From positions 1-53,796 of the forward strand of contig NZ_FZOK01000018.1 in NCBI RefSeq assembly GCF_900188245.1: a stretch of 53,796 nucleotides of DNA, in the 5' to 3' direction. Below are positions 25,380 through 35,231 of the stretch, piece after piece (position 1 is the stretch's first letter; each line of letters starts with the position of its first letter). The notes beneath the pieces are model-generated. The model was not told where the DNA came from. It ran no database searches and was given only the letters and a program-made list of their open reading frames with translations. Both the position numbers and the translations under genes were made by a program. Source of the stretch: Belliella buryatensis. GTDB taxonomy: Bacteria; Bacteroidota; Bacteroidia; Cytophagales; Cyclobacteriaceae.

Positions 25380-28343
25380 ATGAGGAAAGTTTTACTCGCA
25401 GTCATGTTATCATTGATTGCATCGACGGGCTATCTGCATGCCCAACAAAAAAACGTATCTGGTACAGTGATATCAGGCTCAGACAACCAGCCAATACCTG
25501 GTGCAAACATCCAAGTCAAAGGAACTACTATCGGGACAGTAACCGATATTGATGGTTCCTTTACAATTCAAGTCCCCAATAGTGATGCGGTCTTGATCTT
25601 TACCTACATTGGCTATTTAAGTCAAGAAGTGGTCGTTGGAACTAGAAGCAGTATCAACATTACGCTACGTGAAGATGTCAAGCAGCTAGGAGAAGTAATC
25701 ATCGTTGGTTATGGAGAGCAAGACAGAAAGACCCTAACCTCAGCTATTTCTTCAGTAAGCTCCAAAGACATTGAAAATCTACCTATGCCAAGCCCTGATC
25801 AAATGATGCAGGGTCGTGCAGCTGGTGTTTTAGTATCATCAAATTCAGGAATTCCTGGGGGTGGTATGTTTGTCAGAGTAAGAGGTACAACTTCGATCAA
25901 TGCAAACAACGACCCCCTCTATGTAGTGGATGGTATTCCAATTGTCTCGGGAAACTTATCAGCAGTTGGGCTTGGTGGTAGTACTGCAAATGCGATGGCT
26001 GATATCAATCCCGCCGATATTGAATCTATGGAAATCCTAAAGGATGCATCAGCAACAGCCATATACGGAGCAAGAGCTGCCAATGGAGTAGTTTTGATTA
26101 CTACCAAAAGAGGTAAAAGTCAAAAAGCTAGGGTAACAATCGGCGCCTATCACGGTGTACAAAGCGCTTGGAGAAAGCCAGACTTGGTAGATGGATCCAC
26201 TTTTGAGATGCTTCGCAATGAAGCAGCTGTTAACAATGGTGGCCAACCAATATATCCGAATCCATCTCAAGCAATTAGTACAAATTATGCTGATTTTGTT
26301 TTTAGAGATGCGCCAATTACCAACTTTGATGTTTCTGTTACTGGTGGTAATGACCAAATAAGGTATCTAGCATCTGCTTCAGATTTCAATCAGGATGGAA
26401 TTGTTGCTCCATCTTCATTTACAAGAAGAACTGGAAGACTTAATCTTGATGCTTTCGTTTCGGATAAATTAAAAATTGGAACCAGTATCCTATATTCAAG
26501 AAATATCAGAAATAGGGTCAATAATGATGACAACATTGCTGGAGCACTAGGTGGTACGCACTTCTTTCCATCTAACTTACCACCATACCAGCCAGATGGT
26601 AGTTATACAAAGTTCTCAATTTTCGAGAACCCTATTGCTGTAATCAATGAAAATGATATTACCATGGTGACAAACAGAGTATTAGCCACAGTATATGGTG
26701 AATATGAATTTTTCCCTGGTCTGACATTAAGAAGTAATTTCAGCGTAGATTATAATAATGTAAAAGAAGATACCTACATCAACACTCTACTCAATGCTGG
26801 TGCTGCTGTAAATGGTCAAGCAACTTCAATAGTTTCTGTAAATGACAACTGGATTCAAGAAAATGTTTTAAACTATCAGACCAATTTCGATGGAGGTCAT
26901 AGTCTAAGCGTACTGCTAGGAACAACATTACAACAATCAACTTTTGAAAGAACTTCGGCAACAGGACAACAATTCCCGTCCAATGACTTCAAAAGAATTG
27001 CTTCTGCTGCAGTTCAAACATCATCTTCTGATGGATCTATCTGGGGAATTGCTTCTTTGTTTACCAGAATAAATTATTCCCTTCAAAACAAATATTTACT
27101 AACCTTGAATGTGAGGCGAGATGGTAGTTCTAGATTTGGTACAGCCAATAGATGGGGAACATTCCCTTCTGCAGCAGTAGGCTGGAGAATTTCTGAGGAA
27201 GACTTCTTTAATAAAAGTAAACTTGTATCTGACCTAAAACTTCGCTCAAGTTACGGTGTCACTGGTAATCAAAACGGTATCAACGATTTCCAATCAAGAG
27301 GACTATGGGCAGGTGGAGCAAATTATGCAATCACTCCTGGAACCGAACCTTCTCAGTTAGCAAATCCAGATTTAAAATGGGAAAGAACGGCTCAATTTAA
27401 TATTGGAGTTGACTTTGCCATGTTCAGTGACAGGCTCAATGTCTCTTTTGATTATTACAACAAACAGACTACTGACCTGCTCTTAGCAGTACCTATCCCT
27501 AGAGCCAGTGGTTTCAGCAGTATTTTCCAAAACTTTGGTGAAATGGAAAACAAAGGATTTGAACTTTCAATCGCTGGAAACTTGGTGAATAGACAAGATT
27601 TTACTTGGGATGTCAATTTCAATGTCGCTCAAAATAGAAACAACATTAAAAAGCTAGCACAGGCCATTCCAGTGTACAACAGAGATATCATCAGAATGGA
27701 AGAAGGAATACCTATGTACTCATTCTGGATGCACAAGCAGTTAGGTGTAAATCCTGAAACTGGAGACCCAATATGGGAGACAAAAGATCCAAATAGACCA
27801 TTTGATCCAAATATTGATAGGTTCATTGTAGGTGATGCATGGCCTGATTTCTTTGGAGGACTCACCAATACCTTTAGGTATAAGAATTTCGATGCCATGA
27901 TTTTCTTCCAGTACTCTTATGGAAACGATCAGCTTTTTTGGAATAAATTCTTCCAAGAGCACGGAGGAACAAGGAATACGAACTTCCTATCCAGCCAGCT
28001 TGAAAGATGGCAACAGCCTGGAGACATCACCATGGTTCCAAGAATGACTAATGCCAACTATGCAGCCAACCTTAGGCCTTCAAGGTTTGTGGAAGATGGA
28101 TCCTATTTGAGATTGAAGAATTTAAGCATTGGCTATACTTTACCAGCCTCTCTGGCATCCAAACTAGGGATGACCTCAGCAAGAGTGTATATCAGCGGAC
28201 AAAATGTACTAACCTTCACGAATTACAGTGGAATGGATCCTGAAGTCAACTCTACAGCTAGTACAGCTACCACGCAAGGAGTTGATTTCTACGCTATGCC
28301 GCAGCCAAGAGTATTTATGGGAGGTTTCAATATCACATTCTAA
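25380..28343 (+). CDS. SusC-type TonB-dependent outer-membrane receptor
   Basis: The 987-aa protein has a signal peptide, then a carboxypeptidase-regulatory-like domain (SGTVISGSDNQPIPGANIQV, about residues 26-100). The TonB box region (EVIIVGYGEQD), the plug with MQGRAAGVLVSSNSGIPGG, and a 22-strand barrel follow. The barrel ends in a short terminal strand (MGGFNITF). This is the channel half of a SusCD importer for a large nutrient such as a glycan or peptide. The partner SusD follows after 12 bp. No sigma or anti-sigma pair or hybrid regulator lies beside it, so the substrate cannot be deduced. Confidence 0.93.
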   Translation: MRKVLLAVMLSLIASTGYLHAQQKNVSGTVISGSDNQPIPGANIQVKGTTIGTVTDIDGSFTIQVPNSDAVLIFTYIGYLSQEVVVGTRSSINITLREDVKQLGEVIIVGYGEQDRKTLTSAISSVSSKDIENLPMPSPDQMMQGRAAGVLVSSNSGIPGGGMFVRVRGTTSINANNDPLYVVDGIPIVSGNLSAVGLGGSTANAMADINPADIESMEILKDASATAIYGARAANGVVLITTKRGKSQKARVTIGAYHGVQSAWRKPDLVDGSTFEMLRNEAAVNNGGQPIYPNPSQAISTNYADFVFRDAPITNFDVSVTGGNDQIRYLASASDFNQDGIVAPSSFTRRTGRLNLDAFVSDKLKIGTSILYSRNIRNRVNNDDNIAGALGGTHFFPSNLPPYQPDGSYTKFSIFENPIAVINENDITMVTNRVLATVYGEYEFFPGLTLRSNFSVDYNNVKEDTYINTLLNAGAAVNGQATSIVSVNDNWIQENVLNYQTNFDGGHSLSVLLGTTLQQSTFERTSATGQQFPSNDFKRIASAAVQTSSSDGSIWGIASLFTRINYSLQNKYLLTLNVRRDGSSRFGTANRWGTFPSAAVGWRISEEDFFNKSKLVSDLKLRSSYGVTGNQNGINDFQSRGLWAGGANYAITPGTEPSQLANPDLKWERTAQFNIGVDFAMFSDRLNVSFDYYNKQTTDLLLAVPIPRASGFSSIFQNFGEMENKGFELSIAGNLVNRQDFTWDVNFNVAQNRNNIKKLAQAIPVYNRDIIRMEEGIPMYSFWMHKQLGVNPETGDPIWETKDPNRPFDPNIDRFIVGDAWPDFFGGLTNTFRYKNFDAMIFFQYSYGNDQLFWNKFFQEHGGTRNTNFLSSQLERWQQPGDITMVPRMTNANYAANLRPSRFVEDGSYLRLKNLSIGYTLPASLASKLGMTSARVYISGQNVLTFTNYSGMDPEVNSTASTATTQGVDFYAMPQPRVFMGGFNITF

Positions 28344-28355
28344 ATCCAAGAAATC

Positions 28356-29771
28356 ATGAAATTTAACAAATTAATATTAGGTATATCGATTTTAGGATTT
28401 GGTCTGAACACAGCATGTAATGTATTGGATCAAGAACCTGAAACACAAATATCAGATCAGACAGCATTCACCAACGAAAAAAGTGCTGATGCTGCACTAG
28501 CAGGATTGTACCATCAATTACAATCTGGTTTCTATTATGGTAGAAATTTCCAAATCATCAGTGATGTATCCAGTGACATTTCTCAAAGTGTAGGAACTTG
28601 GGATTTCTACAGAGAATTGGATACATATCAACTGGACGCCTCAAACCTTGAAATCACCAACTTCTATACGGCTGCTTATAGAGCCGTGAACCAAGCCAAT
28701 AATATCATTGCAGAGGTTCCGAACATAGAAATGACTCAGGCCAGAAAAGACAACATCATCGGTCAAGCATATTTTGTCAGAGCATTGGCATTCTTTGATT
28801 TGAATAGAGTCTTTGGGGGTGTTCCTGGAGTGCATGGTGAGCGTAGTGTTGTGCTTCCCACGACACCTTCTAGAGCTGTCAATGAATCACTTTACCCAAG
28901 TAGACCTGTACTGATAGACGGCTACAACCAGGTAGAGGCTGACCTATTAAATGCACTCAACCTTCTTCCTGAAACACAAGCGAATAACACCGCCACCAAA
29001 GCTAGGGCTGTAAAAGGAACTGCAAGAGCTTTACTTTCTAGGTTTTACTTGTATACTAAAAACTACCAAGAAGTAATCAGACTCAGTACTGACGTGATCA
29101 ATGATAGCAAATACAGCCTCTTAAATGATTATTTGGGAATATTTGCCGGGGAGTTTACTTCCGAATCTATCTTTGAACTTGAGTTTATCGCGGCGGATCA
29201 AAGTGGTATGCGATTTTGGTATTTCCCAGGAGCTCAAGGAGGTAGGGGTGAGTTAGCTGTTCACGAAAGCTTCATTGCAGAGATTCAAGCCAACAGCAAT
29301 GACATAAGAGGTACCATGTTTGGCTTTGATGGTGTGCAAGGTGTATTCTATCCTACAAAATATAGAAAGCCTGGGAATATCGACAACTTCCATGTCATTA
29401 GAGTCTCTGAGATGTATCTCAATAGAGCTGAAGCTTATGCTCAAAGTCCAACTACTCTTCCACTTGCTATCGCTGACATCAATGCAGTGAGAAATAGAGC
29501 GGGTGCTGGAGCATATTCAGGACCTATTTCTACACAGGATATTCTCTTAGAAATCGAAAAGCAAAGAAAATTTGAGTTTGCTTTTGAAGGTCATAGTTTC
29601 TTCGACTTGGTAAGGACAGGGAGAGCACTTACAGTGTTGGGGAGTGTAAGTCGCAAGAATTCTGCTGCGCCAGTGAGTTTGGACCAACCTTGGAAGCAAA
29701 TTCTACCAATCCCAAGGGATGAGTTACTCTCCAATCCAAATATGACACAAAATCCAAATTACGGAAATTAA
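28356..29771 (+). CDS. SusD/RagB-type outer-membrane lipoprotein
   Basis: The 471-aa protein has a lipoprotein signal (MKFNKLILGISILGFGLNTAC). Its mature part shows SusD landmarks: DQTAFTNEKSADAALAGLYH near the N-terminus, RAVNQANNIIAEVPN, AYFVRALAFFDLNRVFGGVP with the TPR-like helices, and the C-terminal EIEKQRKFEFAFEGHSFFDL followed by R-x-G. It caps the SusC channel and binds substrate. It is co-transcribed with susC and a strong terminator follows. Confidence 0.93.
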   Translation: MKFNKLILGISILGFGLNTACNVLDQEPETQISDQTAFTNEKSADAALAGLYHQLQSGFYYGRNFQIISDVSSDISQSVGTWDFYRELDTYQLDASNLEITNFYTAAYRAVNQANNIIAEVPNIEMTQARKDNIIGQAYFVRALAFFDLNRVFGGVPGVHGERSVVLPTTPSRAVNESLYPSRPVLIDGYNQVEADLLNALNLLPETQANNTATKARAVKGTARALLSRFYLYTKNYQEVIRLSTDVINDSKYSLLNDYLGIFAGEFTSESIFELEFIAADQSGMRFWYFPGAQGGRGELAVHESFIAEIQANSNDIRGTMFGFDGVQGVFYPTKYRKPGNIDNFHVIRVSEMYLNRAEAYAQSPTTLPLAIADINAVRNRAGAGAYSGPISTQDILLEIEKQRKFEFAFEGHSFFDLVRTGRALTVLGSVSRKNSAAPVSLDQPWKQILPIPRDELLSNPNMTQNPNYGN

Positions 29772-29787
29772 TATTTCAATCTTAGCA

Positions 29788-29827
29788 AGCTGTTTGGGAT
29801 CAGTAGTATTCCAAACAGCTTTTTTTC
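29788..29827 (+). terminator. Terminator of the susCD pair
   Basis: A perfect 10-bp stem (AGCTGTTTGG / CCAAACAGCT), 13-nt loop, then seven T. It closes the susC-susD unit 17 bp after the stop. Confidence 0.9.
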
Positions 29828-29917
29828 AAATAGACTTTTGACCATTGATCATTTTCCCTAATGTGTACCCTTCAAAATAAAGTAAATTTTAAGAATCAAT
29901 AACAAACCCTTTATACT

Positions 29918-32900
29918 ATGAGAAAAATCTATATTCCAATCTTAAGCTTTCTTCTCTGGTTTTTGATCATACCAACGCCAGAAATCAAGGCACAGACCTA
30001 TGATGAAAAGATATATGAAGCAGTACAATGGCGACTAGTAGGACCACATAGAGGTGGTAGATCTGCAGCCGTAGAAGGTATTGCTGGAGCTCCTGACACT
30101 TACTACTTCGGTGCAACTGGAGGCGGTGTATGGCGAACAGACGACTCGGGGAAAACTTGGCGATCTGTTTCTGATGGTTATTTTGGTGGCTCTATTGGTG
30201 CTGTCGCTGTAGCTCCAAGTGATACGAGTATCGTCTATGTAGGCGGTGGCGAAAAAACTGTCCGTGGTAATGTATCCTATGGCTATGGCATCTGGAAAAG
30301 CAAAGACTCTGGCAAATCATGGGAACAAACAGGGCTCAAAGACTCAAGATTTATCCCGAGGGTAAGAATTCACCCAAAAAATCCAGACGTAGTATACGCA
30401 GCAGTACTAGGTGATATATTCAAACCAACCCCAGACCGAGGCGTATACAAATCTACCGATGGAGGATACAATTGGGAAAAGATACTATATGTCAATGAAG
30501 TATCAGGTGCCATCGACTTGATCATGGATCCAAATGATCCAGAAACACTCTATGCGACCACTTGGGAAGTCAAAAGAACTCCATACAGCTTAGAAAGTGG
30601 TGGCCCAGGTTCTAAAATGTTTAAGAGTACCGATGGTGGTAAGAACTGGACACAAATATCTAGAAATCCTGGACTTCCTGAGGGATTGCTTGGGATCATG
30701 GGCATCACGGTTTCTCCTGTAAACTCAAATAGACTTTGGGCCATTGTAGAAAACCTCAATGGAGGTGTTTTCCGATCTGATGACGGAGGCAAAACTTGGG
30801 AAAAAACCAATGAAGATAGAAACCTCAGACAAAGAGCGTGGTATTACACCAGAATCTATGCAGACACACAAGAAGAAAATACTGTCTATGTTGTCAATGT
30901 AAGGTATCATAAATCGACCGATGGGGGTGAAACATTCACAAGCCATTCCGCTCCACATGGAGATCATCATGACCTTTGGATAGATCCTAACAATAACAAG
31001 AGAATGGTGATCGCTGATGATGGCGGCGCTCAGGTTAGCCATGATGGAGGTGCTAATTGGTCTACTTATATGAACCAACCAACCGCACAGTTCTACAGAG
31101 TGACTACAGATAATCATTTCCCGTACAGAATCTACGGCGCTCAGCAAGATAACAGTACCATGCGAATCGCTCATAGAAATGAAGGTGGAGCAATTACAGA
31201 ATCTGACTGGGAAGTTAGTGCTGGATCTGAAAGTGGATGGCTCGCTGTAGATCCTGACAATCCTGATGTGGTCTTTGGTGGAAACTATGGTGGACTACTC
31301 CAAAGACTGGATCATGGCACCATGGCAAGAAGAAATGTCAATGTCTACCCTGACAACCCAATGGGGCATGGAGCAGAAGGAATGAAATATAGATTCCAAT
31401 GGAACTTTCCTATTTTCTTCTCTATACACGATTCAAAAGTACTCTATACTACTTCTAACCAAGTTCACAGATCTACCAATGGAGGTCAGTCATGGCAAAC
31501 CATCAGCGGAGACCTTACCAGAAATGCTAAGGAAAAACTTGGACCATCTGGAGGGCCAATTACTAAAGACAACACTTCTGTAGAGTACTACAGCACTATA
31601 TTCTCAGCAGCTGAAAATCCAATCAAAGCAGGAGTAATCTGGACAGGTTCTGATGATGGATTGGTTCATGTATCCAAAGACAATGGAGCTACTTGGGAAA
31701 ATGTCACTCCAAAAGATCTTCCAGAATGGACTCAAATCAACAGTATGGAAGGACATCCTTTTGAAGAGGGAGGAGTATATTTTGCTGCTACTTCTTATAA
31801 AAATGGGGACTTTGCACCATACCTGTACAAGACTACTGATTTTGGTAAAACTTGGACTAAAATAGTCAACGGTATCGACGGGGAACATTTTACCAGAGTG
31901 GTAAGAGCAGATCCTGTCAAGCGAGGTATACTCTATGCGGGGACTGAGACTGGCATGTACATTTCATTCAATGATGGATCAAACTGGCAACCTTTTCAAC
32001 TTAATCTACCTATAGTTCCAATCACAGATTTGACGATCAAAGAAAATAATTTGATAGCAGCTACTCAAGGGAGAAGTTTCTGGATAATAGATGACTTGAC
32101 AGTCTTGCACCAAATGTCTGAAGACATCTCTAATAAACCATTTCATCTTTTCAAACCACAGGATTCTTATCGACTTGATGGTATGAGGAGAGAGTCTCTG
32201 ACTGCTGGAACAAATAGACCAGGTGGTGTATTGGTATATTATCACTTGAAAGATGAACCTAAAGATGAGCTTAGATTTGAGTTTTATGACAACAACAATA
32301 AGCTCATTAGAGAATTTTCTTCCAAAGCGGAAGGTGGCGAAAAAATAAAATATAGCCTTGGATCTAATGAATTTAACTGGAATTTGAGAATACCAGATGC
32401 GAGAGGATTTGAAGGGATGATCATGTGGTCAGGCCCATTGAGAGGTCCAAAGGTAGTTCCAGGTGATTATAAGGTAAAGCTAATCGTAGATGGAGTAGCT
32501 CAAGAACAAGGATTCAAAGTTCTGCCTGACCTGAGATATCCTTCTACACAAGATGATCTGCAAGCACAATACGACTTCTTGTTGGCTGTCAGAGATAAAC
32601 TCACTGAAACTCACGAGGCCATCATCATGATCAGAAAATATCGAGATGAACTCAATGCAATCGTTGAAAAAGATGCTAGACAAAAAAGGAGAATTGAACC
32701 TATCATAAAACAAATATCTGATATCGAGAAGGAACTTTATCAAACTCAAAATAGAAGTGGTCAAGATCCATTGAACTACCCTATCAGATTGAATAATAAA
32801 CTCGCGCACCTCAACGTGATCGCAGGTACAGGAGAATACCGGCCAACCGACGGTGCTGAGGAAGTTAGAGCAGAAATCACCAAACAGATTAATATTCAAC

Positions 32901-32986
32901 TCACTAAATTCAGAGAGATCGAAAGCAATCAAATCTCGAAAATTCTCAATATTGAAGAGATGAAAACTGAATTGACAAAAAAATAA
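29918..32986 (+). CDS. Large secreted Asp-box (BNR/sortilin-like) beta-propeller protein
   Basis: The 1022-aa protein has a signal peptide (MRKIYIPILSFLLWFLIIPT). It contains many Asp-box turns of the S-x-D-G-G-x-T-W type, at least eleven in the first 720 residues: TDDSGKTW, SKDSGKSW, STDGGYNW, STDGGKNW, SDDGGKTW, SHDGGANW, STNGGQSW, SKDNGATW, TTDFGKTW and others. This predicts one or two beta-propellers like sortilin or xyloglucanase domains. A beta-sandwich-like region follows, and a charged helical tail at about 870-1022. Proteins like this are often labelled glycosyl hydrolases, but no catalytic residues can be assigned, so I keep the fold only. Confidence 0.8.
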   Translation: MRKIYIPILSFLLWFLIIPTPEIKAQTYDEKIYEAVQWRLVGPHRGGRSAAVEGIAGAPDTYYFGATGGGVWRTDDSGKTWRSVSDGYFGGSIGAVAVAPSDTSIVYVGGGEKTVRGNVSYGYGIWKSKDSGKSWEQTGLKDSRFIPRVRIHPKNPDVVYAAVLGDIFKPTPDRGVYKSTDGGYNWEKILYVNEVSGAIDLIMDPNDPETLYATTWEVKRTPYSLESGGPGSKMFKSTDGGKNWTQISRNPGLPEGLLGIMGITVSPVNSNRLWAIVENLNGGVFRSDDGGKTWEKTNEDRNLRQRAWYYTRIYADTQEENTVYVVNVRYHKSTDGGETFTSHSAPHGDHHDLWIDPNNNKRMVIADDGGAQVSHDGGANWSTYMNQPTAQFYRVTTDNHFPYRIYGAQQDNSTMRIAHRNEGGAITESDWEVSAGSESGWLAVDPDNPDVVFGGNYGGLLQRLDHGTMARRNVNVYPDNPMGHGAEGMKYRFQWNFPIFFSIHDSKVLYTTSNQVHRSTNGGQSWQTISGDLTRNAKEKLGPSGGPITKDNTSVEYYSTIFSAAENPIKAGVIWTGSDDGLVHVSKDNGATWENVTPKDLPEWTQINSMEGHPFEEGGVYFAATSYKNGDFAPYLYKTTDFGKTWTKIVNGIDGEHFTRVVRADPVKRGILYAGTETGMYISFNDGSNWQPFQLNLPIVPITDLTIKENNLIAATQGRSFWIIDDLTVLHQMSEDISNKPFHLFKPQDSYRLDGMRRESLTAGTNRPGGVLVYYHLKDEPKDELRFEFYDNNNKLIREFSSKAEGGEKIKYSLGSNEFNWNLRIPDARGFEGMIMWSGPLRGPKVVPGDYKVKLIVDGVAQEQGFKVLPDLRYPSTQDDLQAQYDFLLAVRDKLTETHEAIIMIRKYRDELNAIVEKDARQKRRIEPIIKQISDIEKELYQTQNRSGQDPLNYPIRLNNKLAHLNVIAGTGEYRPTDGAEEVRAEITKQINIQLTKFREIESNQISKILNIEEMKTELTKK

Positions 32987-33007
32987 GTCTCAGACTGAGA
33001 TGATTAA

Positions 33008-33037
33008 AAAAGCCACTCAAATTGAGTGGTTTTTTTG
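33008..33037 (+). terminator. Terminator after the Asp-box protein
   Basis: CCACTCA / TGAGTGG (33013-33019, 33023-33029) with a 3-nt loop, flanked by AAAAAG and then TTTTTTT. Compact and strong; A-run on the left also allows reverse function. Confidence 0.85.
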
Positions 33038-33103
33038 TGACTTTTAACACCTTAAATCCGTATAATTAGATATATTTTCGAAACAAATCTAAATTTTATA
33101 ACC

Positions 33104-33412
33104 ATGAACTACACTGAAAATTATAAAGGAGTAAAGATCGATGTTCAATCTCCAAATCTCGATGTAAGCGAATCTGTTCAAGCCGAAATCAGAGCCAGCA
33201 TAGATAAACTCTCTAGATTCACTTCAAATATCAATGCACTAGATATATACTTCAAATCTGAAGGTCAAGGCGGCACGGCTACCACGACAATCGGAATGAG
33301 AGTAGGTGTTCCAGGGCCAGATGTATTTGCAGAAGAAAAAGGCGAAAATTGGATCGGCATGCTGAAGTCTGTAACAGACAAAAACATCAGACAACTTCAA
33401 AAAGACAAATAA
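33104..33412 (+). CDS. Ribosome hibernation factor, HPF/RaiA family (short form)
   Basis: The 102-aa protein has the core of the HPF/RaiA (sigma-54 modulation) fold: VKIDVQSPNLDVSESVQAEI at the start, then SIDKLSRFTSNINALDIYFK, and the MLKSVTDKNIRQLQK closing helix. Members bind the small ribosomal subunit and inactivate ribosomes in stationary phase. The C-terminal dimerisation extension of long HPF is absent, so the protein resembles the short type. It is a single gene between two terminators. The middle GGTATTTIGMRV is atypical for the family. Confidence 0.8.
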   Translation: MNYTENYKGVKIDVQSPNLDVSESVQAEIRASIDKLSRFTSNINALDIYFKSEGQGGTATTTIGMRVGVPGPDVFAEEKGENWIGMLKSVTDKNIRQLQKDK

Positions 33413-33414
33413 AA

Positions 33415-33543
33415 ATTCAATACCGTTTAGATAAATCTACAAGTTGAATTTAAACTTTTCCAAAGTTGGATTAAAAGTAAAAACAAACATTGTTTACAAA
33501 TCTAAACTTTGGAAAAGTTACCCTTAACTAAACGACATTGAAT
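33415..33543. repeat. Nested inverted-repeat element (129 bp), MITE-like or large RNA hairpin
   Basis: The outer arms ATTCAATACCGTTTAG (33415-33430) and CTAAACGACATTGAAT (33528-33543) are complementary at 14 of 16 positions. Inside, AACTTTTCCAAAGTT (33453-33467) and AACTTTGGAAAAGTT (33505-33519) are perfectly complementary over 15 bp. The centre is AT-rich. It lies between two convergent genes and has no coding capacity. Either a miniature inverted-repeat transposable element or a structured bidirectional terminator is possible. Confidence 0.6.
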
Positions 33544-33571
33544 AAAGGTTAGAAAAAATTAATCATAATGT

Positions 33572-33605
33572 AAAAAGCTTCAGGTCAGAACAACCTGAAG
33601 CTTTT
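33572..33605 (-). terminator. Terminator overlapping the rhomboid gene end
   Basis: AAAAAGCTTCAGGT (33572-33585) and ACCTGAAGCTTTTT (33592-33605) form a near-perfect stem with a 6-nt loop. On the - strand the right arm falls in the last codons of the rhomboid gene, and the left side supplies the T-run. Because the arms are A- and T-flanked, it may also serve the + strand. Confidence 0.8.
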
Positions 33606-34217
33606 TATTTGGTCTAGAAAATTCAAAGCACTACCAGGACTGAGAATCAAGATAAATACAATTCCAAATAATGCACCATACAAATGGGCATTATGATTGA
33701 CACCATCGTTTCCTTTGCGAGCTTGTACAATAGAATAAATTAAAAACAAAGCTCCCAAAGCAAAGCCTGGCAAACAAATCAACCCAAACAAACAAATATC
33801 AGATAAGGGCATCAAAATGATACTGGCAAATACCGTAGCTGCCACTCCCCCACTTGCTCCCAAAGCACGATAGTAGCTATTCCCTCTTTCCTTCATATAG
33901 GTAGGAATATCCGCTACTACGATAGCTGCCACGTAAAAAGCTACAAATGCCAACGTCCCTGGTATAAAACCCAACTGATACAAGAGAAACCGCTCCACAG
34001 CTCCACCAAAGAAAAAGAAGGTAAACATATTGAAAAGCAAATGTGTACCATCCTTATGAATAAACCCTGACAACACAAATCTATACCACTGATTTCTTTC
34101 TTGGATTAAATAAGGCGTAAACATCCACCGATTGAGTAGCTGAGGGTTTTTGAATCCCCAGTAGGAAGTCAAAACGGTGATCACTATTAGGACCACCGTC
34201 GTTGATAATTCTATCAT
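33585..34217 (-). CDS. Rhomboid-family intramembrane serine protease
   Basis: The 210-aa protein has six predicted membrane helices, as in bacterial rhomboids. Catalytic residues are in place: GASGG (Ser122) and NHNAHLYG (His178). The H-L-L-F-N-M segment (59-64) provides the oxyanion-side His and Asn. The enzyme cleaves transmembrane substrates within the membrane. It lies 18 bp after the polyprenyl synthase gene on the same strand, and its own terminator overlaps the stop. Substrates are unknown. Confidence 0.9.
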   Translation of the reverse strand: MIELSTTVVLIVITVLTSYWGFKNPQLLNRWMFTPYLIQERNQWYRFVLSGFIHKDGTHLLFNMFTFFFFGGAVERFLLYQLGFIPGTLAFVAFYVAAIVVADIPTYMKERGNSYYRALGASGGVAATVFASIILMPLSDICLFGLICLPGFALGALFLIYSIVQARKGNDGVNHNAHLYGALFGIVFILILSPGSALNFLDQIKSFRLF

Positions 34218-34235
34218 GATTGAAAAGCTAAAGGA

Positions 34236-35231
34236 TTATTTCTCTCTATTGACTAGATCTTCTGTAAGCTTGAGAAGGATCTCAAAATTGGCTCTATTAG
34301 GCACTTTCAGAGACTTAAACTGCTCAAACCCTTCCTGAAAGTATTCGTGCATCTTTGCCTCGGTCAATGCTTTGATGCCTAATTGATCATAGATTGCTGT
34401 TACAGCTTTTACTTTTTCTTCTTTGTCAAACGCTGTCTTTGCAAGCCAACTTTCTAATTGCTCCCTTTGAGAACCAGTTGCCAATTCCTTGGCTTTGATC
34501 AACAAGTAAGTCTTTTTATTGGCAATGATATCACCACCTACTTGCTTACCAAACTTAGCTTTGTCTGCATAGACATCTAGCAAGTCATCTTTAAGCTGAA
34601 AACCAATCCCAATATTGACACCGAAATCATACAACTTCTGTACCTCTTCAGGTGTAGCATCCGCGAGTAAGCCGCCAAGTTGCAATGAAAAACCAAGTAA
34701 AACAGCCGTTTTCTGCCGAATCATATCTATATACGCCTCGTCAGTGACATGATCCATTCTTTCGAAATTCATGTCATGTTGTTGTCCTTCGCAGACTTCA
34801 GCCGCTGTTTGGTTAAATAGACTCAAAGCTACTGGAAGCTTATCAGAGGAGATATCTAGCAGCATATCGTAAGCTTTGACCAACATCACATCACCAGACA
34901 AGATTGCAGTGTTGGCATTCCACTTTTCATGTACAGTCGCTTGCCCCCTTCTCAGCGGAGCATCATCCATGATATCATCATGCATCAAAGTGAAGTTATG
35001 AAAAACCTCCACTGCTGCGGCAGGGCTAAGGATGTCCTGATAGTTGTCCTTATAAAGACTATAAGCCATCAATGCCAAAAGAGGCCTGATCCGCTTGCCT
35101 CCCAAGCTCATGATATAACTAATGGGCTCGTATAGTTCATTAGGTGACGCACCATAATGGTGCCTTTGAATGTGGTTTTCTAAATCAGCTAAAAGCTTAT
35201 CTACGCTTAGGTTTTCTGTCGTTTGATTCAT
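34236..35231 (-). CDS. Polyprenyl diphosphate synthase
   Basis: I use the second ATG (35231); an ATG three codons upstream is also possible. The 331-aa enzyme has both aspartate-rich motifs of trans-prenyltransferases: LMHDDIMDDAP, the first motif (DDxxD), and LKDDLLDVYAD, the second. The GGKRIRP stretch binds isopentenyl diphosphate. It makes medium-chain isoprenoid diphosphates such as the side chain of menaquinone. The start lies inside the last codons of rnr on the same strand (a 35-bp overlap), which suggests a tight operon rnr, prenyl synthase, rhomboid. Confidence 0.9.
   Translation of the reverse strand: MNQTTENLSVDKLLADLENHIQRHHYGASPNELYEPISYIMSLGGKRIRPLLALMAYSLYKDNYQDILSPAAAVEVFHNFTLMHDDIMDDAPLRRGQATVHEKWNANTAILSGDVMLVKAYDMLLDISSDKLPVALSLFNQTAAEVCEGQQHDMNFERMDHVTDEAYIDMIRQKTAVLLGFSLQLGGLLADATPEEVQKLYDFGVNIGIGFQLKDDLLDVYADKAKFGKQVGGDIIANKKTYLLIKAKELATGSQREQLESWLAKTAFDKEEKVKAVTAIYDQLGIKALTEAKMHEYFQEGFEQFKSLKVPNRANFEILLKLTEDLVNREK

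Noticed and set aside
29918-32986. Assigning a specific glycoside hydrolase activity
   Set aside because: Asp-boxes show only the propeller fold; catalytic acids cannot be recognised.
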